NCBI GenBank assembly: GCA_964492245.1
Contig: CAZBJJ010000061.1
Span: 1 to 9,235 of the forward strand
Reading direction: 5' to 3'
Length of the DNA: 9,235 nucleotides
From: CAZBJJ01 sp964492245
GTDB lineage: Bacteria; Spirochaetota; Spirochaetia; Treponematales; Breznakiellaceae
Shown piece after piece: positions 1 through 5,016 of this stretch. The position numbers and the translations under genes were made by a program. How positions within the stretch are numbered: position 1 is the stretch's first letter; each line of letters opens with the position of its first letter. The notes under the pieces are model-generated. The model was not told the origin of the DNA, did not search any database, and saw nothing but the letters and a program-made list of their open reading frames with translations.

Positions 1-2
1 AG

Positions 3-65
3 AAAGGGCGAAAAAGTTTGATTATTTATTCAGGTGCAGGCTTTGGGGCACTAGCCCTTGGTTGA
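3..65 (+). other. Open-frame tail of an upstream ORF, ending in repeat A
   Basis: A reading frame is open from the left edge (base 3) to a TGA at 63-65. It encodes a peptide containing KGRKSLIIYSGAGFGAL followed by ALG. It has no visible start and may be the C-terminus of a gene outside the window, or only a relic. The reason to list it is that the minus strand of repeat D (1330 to 1232) encodes KRQKNLIIYSGAGFGAL in the matching frame, and the nucleotide differences within the shared 12 codons are silent. I do not recognise the protein. Function unknown. Confidence 0.3.
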
Positions 66-72
66 CGACATA
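15..72 (+). repeat. Dispersed hairpin repeat, copy A
   Basis: Core GGTGCAGGCTTTGGGGCAC begins at 33. Stem GTGC 34-37 pairs with GCAC 48-51, extended by A32-T52 across a bulged G33. The 10-base loop 38-47 is AGGCTTTGGG. The left flank (15-32, TTTGATTATTTA) is shared with copy D. The right flank, ending GTTGACGACATA at 61-72, is shared with copy E. Copy A therefore looks like the most complete unit in the window, about 58 bases long. Confidence 0.8.
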
Positions 73-124
73 ATAATTCCGCCATCTATTCGGTTGAGTC
101 CTGTAGATCGCTGATGCCTTTGTT

Positions 125-355
125 TTAAAAAAAATAGGCCCACTGTAACAAGGCGTCCTGTTCGCTTTTGATGCTAGTCATTTTGGGCGTCTTTTTCAGT
201 TCTAGAAAACATATCTGCAACAGATTTGTTAACTCCGTTTGATTTATCTTATCGAAAAAGGTGAATTTATGAATATAATTTGGAGTATCAAAAAGATTAT
301 CTAGTGCACCGAATCTTGCACCTGAAAAAGAGAGCTGAAAAGCTGTTATCGGCAT
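125..355 (-). pseudogene. Truncated Rpn-type PD-(D/E)XK nuclease/transposase remnant
   Basis: This 76-codon minus-strand frame resembles only the C-terminal part of Rpn/YhgA-like nuclease-transposases (PF12784 type). The run HKFTFFDKINQTELTNLLQI, then LELKKTPKM, then LLQWAYFF matches my recollection of the family pattern 'F-Y-D, EF-DLLEIH-LEL-K-P, L-W--F'. The N-terminal catalytic domain of roughly 150 residues is absent. In its place are about 20 residues, partly encoded by repeat copy B (SGARFGALD). The frame ends at a T8 run (complement of A8 at 127-134). Removing one base would continue it as WAYFFKTKASAIY, so a homopolymer frameshift probably created the TAA at 125-127. No Shine-Dalgarno precedes the ATG at 355. 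It is most likely a dead fragment. The assignment is by motif memory only. Confidence 0.5.
301..324 (-). repeat. Dispersed hairpin repeat, copy B
   Basis: Minus-strand core is CAGGTGCAAGATTCGGTGCA followed by CTAG. It differs from copy A at four of 24 positions. GTGC/GCAC stem, bulged G and 10-base loop (AAGATTCGGT) are kept. It lies inside the 5' part of the nuclease remnant, in frame, coding SGARFGALD. Orientation is opposite to copy A. Confidence 0.75.
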
Positions 356-368
356 CGGGCGTTTATTT

Positions 369-442
369 CTCAGCAGGATCGAACTCCTAAAGAGCGAAGG
401 ATTTGACTAAAAGAGGATTCGAACCAACTGAGCACTAAGCCC
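369..442 (-). other. tRNA-like relics (two T-arm motifs)
   Basis: Read on the minus strand, 442-405 starts GGGCTTAGTGCTCAGTTGG, like a tRNA 5' end with D-loop. It then runs directly into TTCGAATCCTCTTTTAGTC, like a T-loop, T-stem and acceptor 3' side. The anticodon arm is missing, as if lost by recombination at a short GGTT match. A second T-arm-like motif, AGGAGTTCGATCCTGCT (388-372), follows with four of five stem pairs. Neither folds into a full cloverleaf, so no functional tRNA is claimed. These could be degraded tRNA genes or old integration scars. Confidence 0.3.
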
Positions 443-492
443 AATTATGTGCCTAAATATGTCCGAGCGAATTTGAAGGCTTAGCCTCGGGG

Positions 493-521
493 GGCTAGGT
501 GCAAGGTTCGGGGCACTAGCC
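493..521 (+). repeat. Dispersed hairpin repeat, copy C
   Basis: This copy has the longest stem. GGCTA 493-497 and GTGC 499-502 pair with GCAC 513-516 and TAGCC 517-521, giving nine pairs with one bulged G at 498. The 10-base loop 503-512 is AAGGTTCGGG. It begins 11 bases beyond the stop of the YkgJ-type gene, so on the minus strand it would form a hairpin at the 3' end of that message. No T-run follows, so it is not a classical intrinsic terminator. Confidence 0.8.
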
Positions 522-532
522 TAGCCAAAAGT

Positions 533-1219
533 CTAGGAGGCATTATTCAAAGGTGGGGTCGTACCATCTGGATTATCTGAAGGCTCCAGAGGAAAGGTCA
601 AAATATTGGAATATTTCTTGAGCATCAGGATTTTAGACAAGGCTCTTGGAAGGGCAATGCGAAGAGGCAGTGTTTCGGTAGAGCTAGGGAAAATACTGAC
701 CGCCTGCCGAGCAAGGTCATTCATAACTGGCGGTAATTGTCCAAATAACAGCAATATCTCTTTTTCTGTATAGACATGGTGAGCTTGTAGTCCCGATTCG
801 GGCCGGAAAAGCTCAGCACAGGGGCGAAAGCGCACCTGTCCCTCCTTGTCGCGGTCGCCACTAAAGGCAAAAAGACGACAAATAAGCGGACGCCCCCCAT
901 ATACCGAACAACGCCAGGGTCCTTCGTTTAGACGCAGTATACAGCCTGCTAATGTGGAATTTATCGTTAAAACATCCTGTATTTCTTCATCGGTTTTGTT
1001 ATCTAAAAGCCAGGCAGCTAAATAAAGGGCCTCAATTTCTAGCACATCGGGCTCGAAGTGTTCGCAACAGGTGCCACACCCCTCTGGACAGTGCCAAGGA
1101 GTGGCTGAAATCCAATTGGTCTGGGCATGGTCAATTCTCTTATATATATCTGCAAGGCTACAAAGCGCTTGCCAAAGTGGACTGCTTTTTAAAAGCGTTG
1201 GTACATCGGTGTTGCTCAT
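533..1219 (-). CDS. YkgJ family cysteine-cluster protein
   Basis: This 228-residue protein carries the cysteine pattern of the YkgJ/CxxCxxCC family, presumed to bind zinc or an Fe-S cluster. There is an N-terminal CPEGCGTCC (C44, C48, C51, C52). It is followed by WRCSVYGGRPLICR (C104, C114) and RFRPCAELF (C134), with an additional C93. The motif 'C-x-Y-x-x-R-P-x-x-C-R-x-F' is the usual second half of the domain. Residues after about 170 are low in motif content. There is no signal peptide or membrane segment, so it is probably cytoplasmic. The true role is unknown. The ATG at 1219 is the only sensible start. Its Shine-Dalgarno is weak (AAAGG, about 17 bases away). The gene stands alone, with repeat copy D upstream and copy C just past its stop, in opposite orientations. 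Family assignment is firm, function is not. Confidence 0.85.
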   Translation of the reverse strand: MSNTDVPTLLKSSPLWQALCSLADIYKRIDHAQTNWISATPWHCPEGCGTCCEHFEPDVLEIEALYLAAWLLDNKTDEEIQDVLTINSTLAGCILRLNEGPWRCSVYGGRPLICRLFAFSGDRDKEGQVRFRPCAELFRPESGLQAHHVYTEKEILLLFGQLPPVMNDLARQAVSIFPSSTETLPLRIALPRALSKILMLKKYSNILTFPLEPSDNPDGTTPPLNNAS

Positions 1220-1252
1220 TAAATATGATTATTAACCTTTTTTAAAAAATTT

Positions 1253-1294
1253 GGGTAGTGCACCAAAGCCTGCACCCGAGTAAATAATCAAATT
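1253..1294 (-). repeat. Dispersed hairpin repeat, copy D
   Basis: On the minus strand this copy matches copy A across both the left flank (TTTGATTATTTA) and the core, about 37 of 42 positions. The frame open from 1330 to the TAA at 1232-1234 (no ATG) encodes 32 residues including KRQKNLIIYSGAGFGAL and the tail PKFFKKG. It lies 34 bases upstream of the YkgJ-type start codon, so it could be in that gene's leader. Confidence 0.8.
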
Positions 1295-1306
1295 CTTTTG
1301 TCTTTT

Positions 1307-1337
1307 TTGCTCAAACTTTACGCGAAATGTCTATAAT
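1307..1337 (+). promoter_or_regulatory. Candidate sigma70-type promoter of the ABC importer operon
   Basis: A consensus TATAAT lies at 1332-1337. A loose -35 (TTGCTC, 1307-1312) precedes it with a 19-base spacer. A start near 1344 would leave a leader of about 190 bases ahead of the binding-protein gene, containing repeat copy E and a short reading frame. A second AT-rich box (TATAAA, 1394-1399) has no -35 partner. Only the -10 element is convincing. Confidence 0.35.
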
Positions 1338-1414
1338 AGCTTTAGACACATGGCAGTTTTTATGCATTATTACGATTATTTGAAAGGTTTTCGTATAAAA
1401 TTTAGGAAACATCA

Positions 1415-1477
1415 ATGAGTTACAAGCGATGCTGGCCGGACCAGTTAGTAGGTGCAGGCTTCGGGGCACTACCCTAG
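1415..1477 (+). CDS. Possible 20-residue leader peptide ending in repeat E
   Basis: An ATG at 1415 follows AGGA (1404-1407) with a 7-base gap, a good Shine-Dalgarno. The frame runs 20 codons to TAG at 1475-1477. The peptide begins MSYKRCWPDQL and ends VGAGFGALP, the last nine residues being encoded by repeat copy E. It lies in the probable leader of the amino acid importer operon, 58 bases before the next gene. It could be a real small peptide, an upstream regulatory frame, or chance. Confidence 0.3.
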   Translation: MSYKRCWPDQLVGAGFGALP

Positions 1478-1490
1478 GGTTGACCATATA
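1448..1490 (+). repeat. Dispersed hairpin repeat, copy E
   Basis: GTA 1448-1450 and GTGC 1452-1455 pair with GCAC 1466-1469 and TAC 1470-1472, seven pairs with bulged G1451. The 10-base loop is AGGCTTCGGG. The right flank GTTGACCATATA (1479-1490) is shared with copy A and contains a -35-like TTGACC, but no matching -10 follows at a proper distance. The copy sits about 45 bases before the binding-protein start codon. Confidence 0.8.
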
Positions 1491-1535
1491 GTGTTTTCCG
1501 GTTTCAAATGATGTAAAGCATTTTAAGGAGGAAGC

Positions 1536-2357
1536 ATGAAAAACTTTGAAAAAATTATTATAGGCCTTTTCGCTATTTCCACCCTCGTTTCTTGCGGAGG
1601 CAGAGAAAAAGATGTCTTGGCCCGGGTAAAAAAAGATGGCAGACTGATAATAGGCACATCCGCAGACTATCCCCCCTACGAATTCCACGTGCTGGAAAGT
1701 GGTAAGGATAAAATTGTGGGCTTCGATATTTCGATAGCGCAGGAAATTGCAAGCGACCTTGGGGTAGAGCTCGTTATAAAGGATATGAGTTTTGACGGAC
1801 TATTGGCAGCCCTGGCCGCCGGCACCATCGATATTGTCATCTCGGGGATGACCCCCACCGATGAACGGCGCAAAAGCGTCGATTTTTCGGATATTTATTA
1901 CTATGCCATTCATGGCGTTATGGTGCGAAAAGGCGACTACGATAAATATACCACAGCACAGGCCCTTAAAGACGCCCGGCTGTCGGCGCAGAAGGGAACC
2001 ATTCAGGTAGAAATTGCGAAAAGCCAAATTTTAGGCGTCGCCGATGAAGACCTGGAAAAAAGTCACCCCCAGGTAAAGGAAGTGGGCACCGTTAAAAACT
2101 TGGTATTAGACCTGAAAAATAACAAGGTCGATGCCATCATTGCAGAACTCCCTGTGGCCCAGGCCTATGTGAACAGGAATGCCGACCTGGCCCTGGCCCT
2201 CCCGACCTTTCCCGACGAAGATGGCGGGGCAGCCATTGCCGTTAAAAAGGGCAACGACGCCTTTGTGCAACATATAAACAAGACCCTTGCTCGCTTAATT
2301 AGCGCCGGTTTAATTGATAGCTTTGTCGCCGAGGCAAACGACCAGGTAGAGAATTAA
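1536..2357 (+). CDS. Amino acid ABC importer, substrate-binding lipoprotein
   Basis: A 273-residue extracytoplasmic solute-binding protein of family 3 (SBP_bac_3, the GlnH/HisJ/ArtJ type). It captures a polar amino acid and delivers it to the permease encoded next. The N-terminus is a lipoprotein signal: MKNFEKII, a hydrophobic stretch, then the lipobox LVSC with Cys20 as the predicted lipidated residue. The mature part shows the family's features: LIIGTSADYPPYEF near residue 38, GFDISIAQEIASDLG, FDGLLAALAAGTIDIVISGM, and TPTDERRKSVDFS, where an arginine typically holds the ligand carboxylate. The length is normal. The start is supported by AAGGAGG at 1525-1531, four bases before ATG. The permease starts 27 bases after the stop. 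The exact amino acid transported cannot be read from sequence. Confidence 0.93.
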   Translation: MKNFEKIIIGLFAISTLVSCGGREKDVLARVKKDGRLIIGTSADYPPYEFHVLESGKDKIVGFDISIAQEIASDLGVELVIKDMSFDGLLAALAAGTIDIVISGMTPTDERRKSVDFSDIYYYAIHGVMVRKGDYDKYTTAQALKDARLSAQKGTIQVEIAKSQILGVADEDLEKSHPQVKEVGTVKNLVLDLKNNKVDAIIAELPVAQAYVNRNADLALALPTFPDEDGGAAIAVKKGNDAFVQHINKTLARLISAGLIDSFVAEANDQVEN

Positions 2358-2384
2358 GCCTAGCCAGACAGAGGCGGAGAACAG

Positions 2385-3077
2385 TTGAATTTTTTATTTT
2401 TAACTAAATACTGGACTTTTTATTTTGATGGGGCTAAAAACACCCTGCTATTGGCCCTCTTCGCAGTAATAATTGGCACAACAATCGGGCTCGTCTTGGC
2501 CTTATTAAAAATTTCTAAATACAAGATGGCCCGCTTTGCCGCCAGCACATGGATAGAATTTATACGCGGTACCCCACTGCTGGTACAGCTTTTTATTGTC
2601 TATTATGGACTGCAGAGTCTGGGAATCCGCTTTCCCGAAATACCGGCAATGAATCGTATATTGGGCATCAATTTTTCGGACTTTATGTCGGGTGTAATAA
2701 CGCTGGGCCTGAACTCCAGCGCCTACGTGGGCGAAATTTTTAGGGCGGGTATTCAGGCAGTGGACCGTGGCCAGAGCGAGGCTGGGCGATCGCTCGGCCT
2801 CTCTAACGGTATGACCATGCGCTATATTATCATCCCCCAGGCAATTCGAAACATCTTGCCCGCCCTTGGCAATGAGTTTATTGTAGTTATTAAAGAATCG
2901 TCCATTGTCTCTATTATTGGCATTGCCGATCTTATGTACCGGGCCGACACGATTCGGGGGAACACTTTTTTGCCCTTTGAACCCCTTATTATTGCTGCCC
3001 TGATGTATTTTATGATGACCTTCCCGCTTTCTAAACTGATGGGAAAACTTGAAAAAAGGATGCGCGCCGGTGATTGA
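2385..3077 (+). CDS. Amino acid ABC importer, permease
   Basis: A 230-residue inner-membrane subunit of the HisM/GlnP type (BPD_transp_1). It forms the channel that takes the amino acid from the lipoprotein and couples to the ATPase encoded immediately downstream. Hydrophobic segments are visible near residues 20-42, 63-80, 100-115, 165-182 and 198-216. Residues 55-71 (WIEFIRGTPLLVQLF) are a family hallmark. The cytoplasmic EAA loop is intact: E132-A-G-R-S-L-G138 through I150-P151, which contacts the ATPase. The start is a TTG at 2385, supported by GAGGCGGAG at 2371-2379 and by N-terminal alignment to the family. The 3' end overlaps the ATPase start by eight bases (GTGATTGA), implying translational coupling. 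Only one permease is present, so it probably acts as a homodimer. Confidence 0.93.
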   Translation: MNFLFLTKYWTFYFDGAKNTLLLALFAVIIGTTIGLVLALLKISKYKMARFAASTWIEFIRGTPLLVQLFIVYYGLQSLGIRFPEIPAMNRILGINFSDFMSGVITLGLNSSAYVGEIFRAGIQAVDRGQSEAGRSLGLSNGMTMRYIIIPQAIRNILPALGNEFIVVIKESSIVSIIGIADLMYRADTIRGNTFLPFEPLIIAALMYFMMTFPLSKLMGKLEKRMRAGD

Positions 3078-3810
3078 CGATACAGCTATAATTCAGACAA
3101 GACAGCTGCACAAGGCCTTTGGCAGTTTGAAGGTCTTGCGCGGCATCGACACCAGCATATCGCCAGGCGAGGTTGTGGTTATTATAGGGCCTTCGGGTTC
3201 GGGGAAGAGTACTTTTTTACGCTGCCTTAACCTTTTAGAGCTCCCCGATTCAGGGAATATTTTCTTTAAGACTTGGGACATCACTCAGGCGAAGGTGGAC
3301 CTCGACGCCCATCGCCAAAAAATGGGGATGGTGTTTCAACATTTTAATCTTTTTCCCCATATGAAGGTGATAGAAAATATTACCTTGGCGCCGAGGAAAC
3401 TGCGGGGTCTGGACGAAAAAACAGCCAAGGAGCTGGCTTTTAGTTTGCTGGAGCGCGTGGGCCTGACCGAAAAAGCAGAAGCCTTTCCCGCTCAGCTCTC
3501 TGGTGGGCAAAAACAGCGCATTGCCATCGTGCGCGCCTTGGCAATGGAGCCAGAGGTGATGCTCTTCGACGAGCCCACCAGCGCGCTCGACCCCGAAATG
3601 GTGGGCGAAGTGCTTTCGGTAATGAAGAGCTTGGCCCAGGATGGCATGACAATGATTGCGGTAACTCATGAGATGCGCTTTGCCCGCGATGTGGCCACGC
3701 GCGTACTTTTAATGGATGAGGGGCTTATTGCCGAAGATGGGCCGCCGGAGCAGGTCTTTGGCCAGCCCCGCAGCGAACGCACAAAAGATTTTTTGGGAAA
3801 GGTTTTGTAA
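3070..3810 (+). CDS. Amino acid ABC importer, ATP-binding subunit (GlnQ/HisP type)
   Basis: A 246-residue ABC ATPase that powers the amino acid importer from the cytoplasmic face. All motifs are complete: Walker A GPSGSGKST (40-48), Q-loop Q90, signature LSGGQ (143-147), Walker B VMLFDEPTSALD with catalytic E168, and switch His200 (AVTHEM). The C-terminal FGQPRSERTKDFL is typical of polar amino acid ATPases. I chose the GTG at 3070 over the upstream TTG at 3049. AGGA at 3057-3060 lies nine bases before the GTG, the coding start overlaps the permease stop, and the N-terminus then matches the family length. One base separates its stop from the next start codon, so the operon continues. Confidence 0.93.
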   Translation: MIDDTAIIQTRQLHKAFGSLKVLRGIDTSISPGEVVVIIGPSGSGKSTFLRCLNLLELPDSGNIFFKTWDITQAKVDLDAHRQKMGMVFQHFNLFPHMKVIENITLAPRKLRGLDEKTAKELAFSLLERVGLTEKAEAFPAQLSGGQKQRIAIVRALAMEPEVMLFDEPTSALDPEMVGEVLSVMKSLAQDGMTMIAVTHEMRFARDVATRVLLMDEGLIAEDGPPEQVFGQPRSERTKDFLGKVL

Positions 3811-3811
3811 T

Positions 3812-4267
3812 ATGGCAGATTCTCAGCGCGAATATTTATTTTCTCTGCTCACTCAGATTAAGCTGGATGCAAAAGACCTTGCGGCCCGAGAGGCAGAACT
3901 TAAAACTTGGCAACAGCGTATGGCCTTGGCGCAAAACGCCGGCGATGTTCAGCTGGAAGCTCAGGTGCAGGAGAAAATTGATGCCTTGCAGCAGAAAATA
4001 CAGGTGTTGCGCGAACAAGCTATCAATTTAAAAAAAGAGGCAGAACAACTGCGCCGAGATGTGCCCCTTGCCCAGGCCAGCGAACGCAGTGTGGATACCG
4101 ATTTATTGGAGCAGGAAATATTGATGAGTGCCGGACATAGTCCGGACTCGGATGCACTAGAGAAAATACAGCTGGATAAAAAACTTGAAGAATTGGAGAG
4201 GGCCGCTCGGATCGATGCGGACTTGCAGGCCCTTAAGGAGACATTGGCCCAGAACAAGGACGAGTAG
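3812..4267 (+). CDS. Small coiled-coil protein, function unknown
   Basis: A 151-residue hydrophilic protein. Heptad-rich helical stretches span about residues 12-85 and 112-148, rich in Lys, Glu, Gln, Leu and Ala. A short loop (SAGHSPDSD, about 106-114) separates them. There is no signal peptide, membrane segment or catalytic motif, so it is probably cytoplasmic and self-associating or a scaffold. I chose the ATG at 3812 because the longer upstream frame lies inside the ATPase gene and GGGAAAGG (3795-3802) precedes this ATG suitably. The start is one base after the importer ATPase stop, which places it in the same transcript. Whether it is linked to the transporter or to purC is unknown. I recognise no named family. 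Confidence 0.8.
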   Translation: MADSQREYLFSLLTQIKLDAKDLAAREAELKTWQQRMALAQNAGDVQLEAQVQEKIDALQQKIQVLREQAINLKKEAEQLRRDVPLAQASERSVDTDLLEQEILMSAGHSPDSDALEKIQLDKKLEELERAARIDADLQALKETLAQNKDE

Positions 4268-4321
4268 ATGGCACATATCAATTTGCTTCACTCGCTTTTA
4301 AAACAGGACAGACAACTTTAG
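4268..4321 (+). CDS. Possible 17-residue coupling peptide before purC
   Basis: An ATG directly abuts the preceding stop codon (TAG 4265-4267) and is preceded by AAGGA (4256-4260) at a 7-base gap. The frame encodes MAHINLLHSLLKQDRQL and ends with TAG at 4319-4321. That TAG overlaps the first base of the purC Shine-Dalgarno GGAGGG (4321-4326). The arrangement would let ribosomes move from the coiled-coil gene to purC. It may be a real small protein, a translational coupler, or accidental. Confidence 0.35.
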   Translation: MAHINLLHSLLKQDRQL

Positions 4322-4331
4322 GAGGGAGCGT

Positions 4332-5015
4332 ATGCAGCTCATTTATACTGGCAAGACCAAGGATTTGTTTGCCTTGGACAATGGCAATTACCTGTTAAAA
4401 TTTAAGGACGATGTTACCGGCAGCGATGGAGTCTTCGATCCGGGGGCAAATACGGTGGGGCTGAGCATCGAAGGTGCCGGGATGGCCTGCCTTTTATTAA
4501 CTGAATATTTTTACGAAAAACTTAATTCAATGGGCATTCCCACTCATTTTGTGCGGGCCAACCGCAACGAGGGGACGATGGAGGTTAAAAAGGCCAGCGT
4601 CTTTGGCGAAGGGCTGGAATTTATTTGCCGCTACCGGGCAGTGGGCAGTTTTTTACGGCGCTATGGAAAATATGCCAAGGATGGCCAGAGCCTAGATGCC
4701 CTTGTAGAGGTTACCTTAAAAGACGATGAGCGCAACGACCCGCCTATTACCGAGGATGCCTTGGCGGAACTGGGACTTTTAACACGGGACGAATACCGCA
4801 ACCTGGTGGAGCTCACTAAAAATGTGGGCGCTTTTGTAAAAAAAGAGCTGGCCGCACGGGGCATGGAGCTCTACGATATTAAATTCGAATTTGGCCGCAC
4901 AGGAGAAAAACAGGAAATTGTCCTGATTGATGAAATTTCCGGGGGCAATATGCGCGCATATAAGGATGGCCAGAGGGTAGAGCCTTTGGAACTTAGGCAC
5001 CTTATTCTCGGCTAG
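4332..5015 (+). CDS. purC: Phosphoribosylaminoimidazole-succinocarboxamide synthase (SAICAR synthetase)
   Basis: This enzyme joins CAIR and aspartate with ATP to make SAICAR, a late step of IMP synthesis, in the cytoplasm. The 227-residue chain has the family landmarks: YTGKTKDLF (5-13, nucleotide-binding loop), LKFKDDVTG (22-30), LEFICRYRAVGS (95-106, variant of signature 1), DDERNDPPI (131-139), LYDIKFEFG (180-188, signature 2) and LIDEISGGNMR (198-208). The usual SPD after DEI is SGG here, and VGS replaces (T/A)GS, so it belongs to a divergent branch. All the acidic and lysine positions I can identify are present. The start is secure: GGAGGG five bases before ATG. It is a single purine gene at the end of the importer gene group, with no other pur gene visible. 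Its stop lies one base from the stop of the convergent gene. Confidence 0.93.
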   Translation: MQLIYTGKTKDLFALDNGNYLLKFKDDVTGSDGVFDPGANTVGLSIEGAGMACLLLTEYFYEKLNSMGIPTHFVRANRNEGTMEVKKASVFGEGLEFICRYRAVGSFLRRYGKYAKDGQSLDALVEVTLKDDERNDPPITEDALAELGLLTRDEYRNLVELTKNVGAFVKKELAARGMELYDIKFEFGRTGEKQEIVLIDEISGGNMRAYKDGQRVEPLELRHLILG

Positions 5016-5016
5016 C

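Noticed and set aside
493..532. Repeat C hairpin as an intrinsic terminator of the YkgJ-type gene
   Set aside because: The hairpin is well placed, but on the minus strand it is followed by a C/G-rich stretch instead of a T-run.
15..1490. Repeat copies as integron attC sites
   Set aside because: The bulged-G hairpin and cassette-like gene spacing suggested attC, and integrons are known in Treponema. However, paired RYYYAAC/GTTRRRY core boxes are not present around the hairpins, copy orientation alternates instead of being uniform, and no integrase is in the window.
15..1490. Repeat copies as a CRISPR array
   Set aside because: Spacing ranges from about 160 to 740 bases, orientations alternate, and genes lie between the copies.
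1480..1508. TTGACC in repeat E as a mobile promoter -35
   Set aside because: At 16-18 bases downstream there is no acceptable -10 (TTCAAA-type sequence only).
1311..1688. 125-codon minus-strand frame opposite the binding-protein start
   Set aside because: It overlaps the lipoprotein coding start and the operon leader, and has no family resemblance or Shine-Dalgarno.
3049..3069. TTG at 3049 as start of the ATPase
   Set aside because: It adds seven residues not expected in the family. The GTG at 3070 has a properly spaced AGGA and lies at the permease stop.
3250..3669. 139-codon minus-strand frame inside the ATPase gene (and similar long antisense frames at 7229-7726, 5207-5425 and 6442-6705)
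   Set aside because: They are shadows of well-supported genes in other frames and show no recognisable protein motifs.
3962..3971. CAGGTGCAGG inside the coiled-coil gene (and again at 7944-7953 in the DUF58 gene)
   Set aside because: Ten-base matches explained by ordinary Gln-Val-Gln coding, with no hairpin or second half of the repeat.
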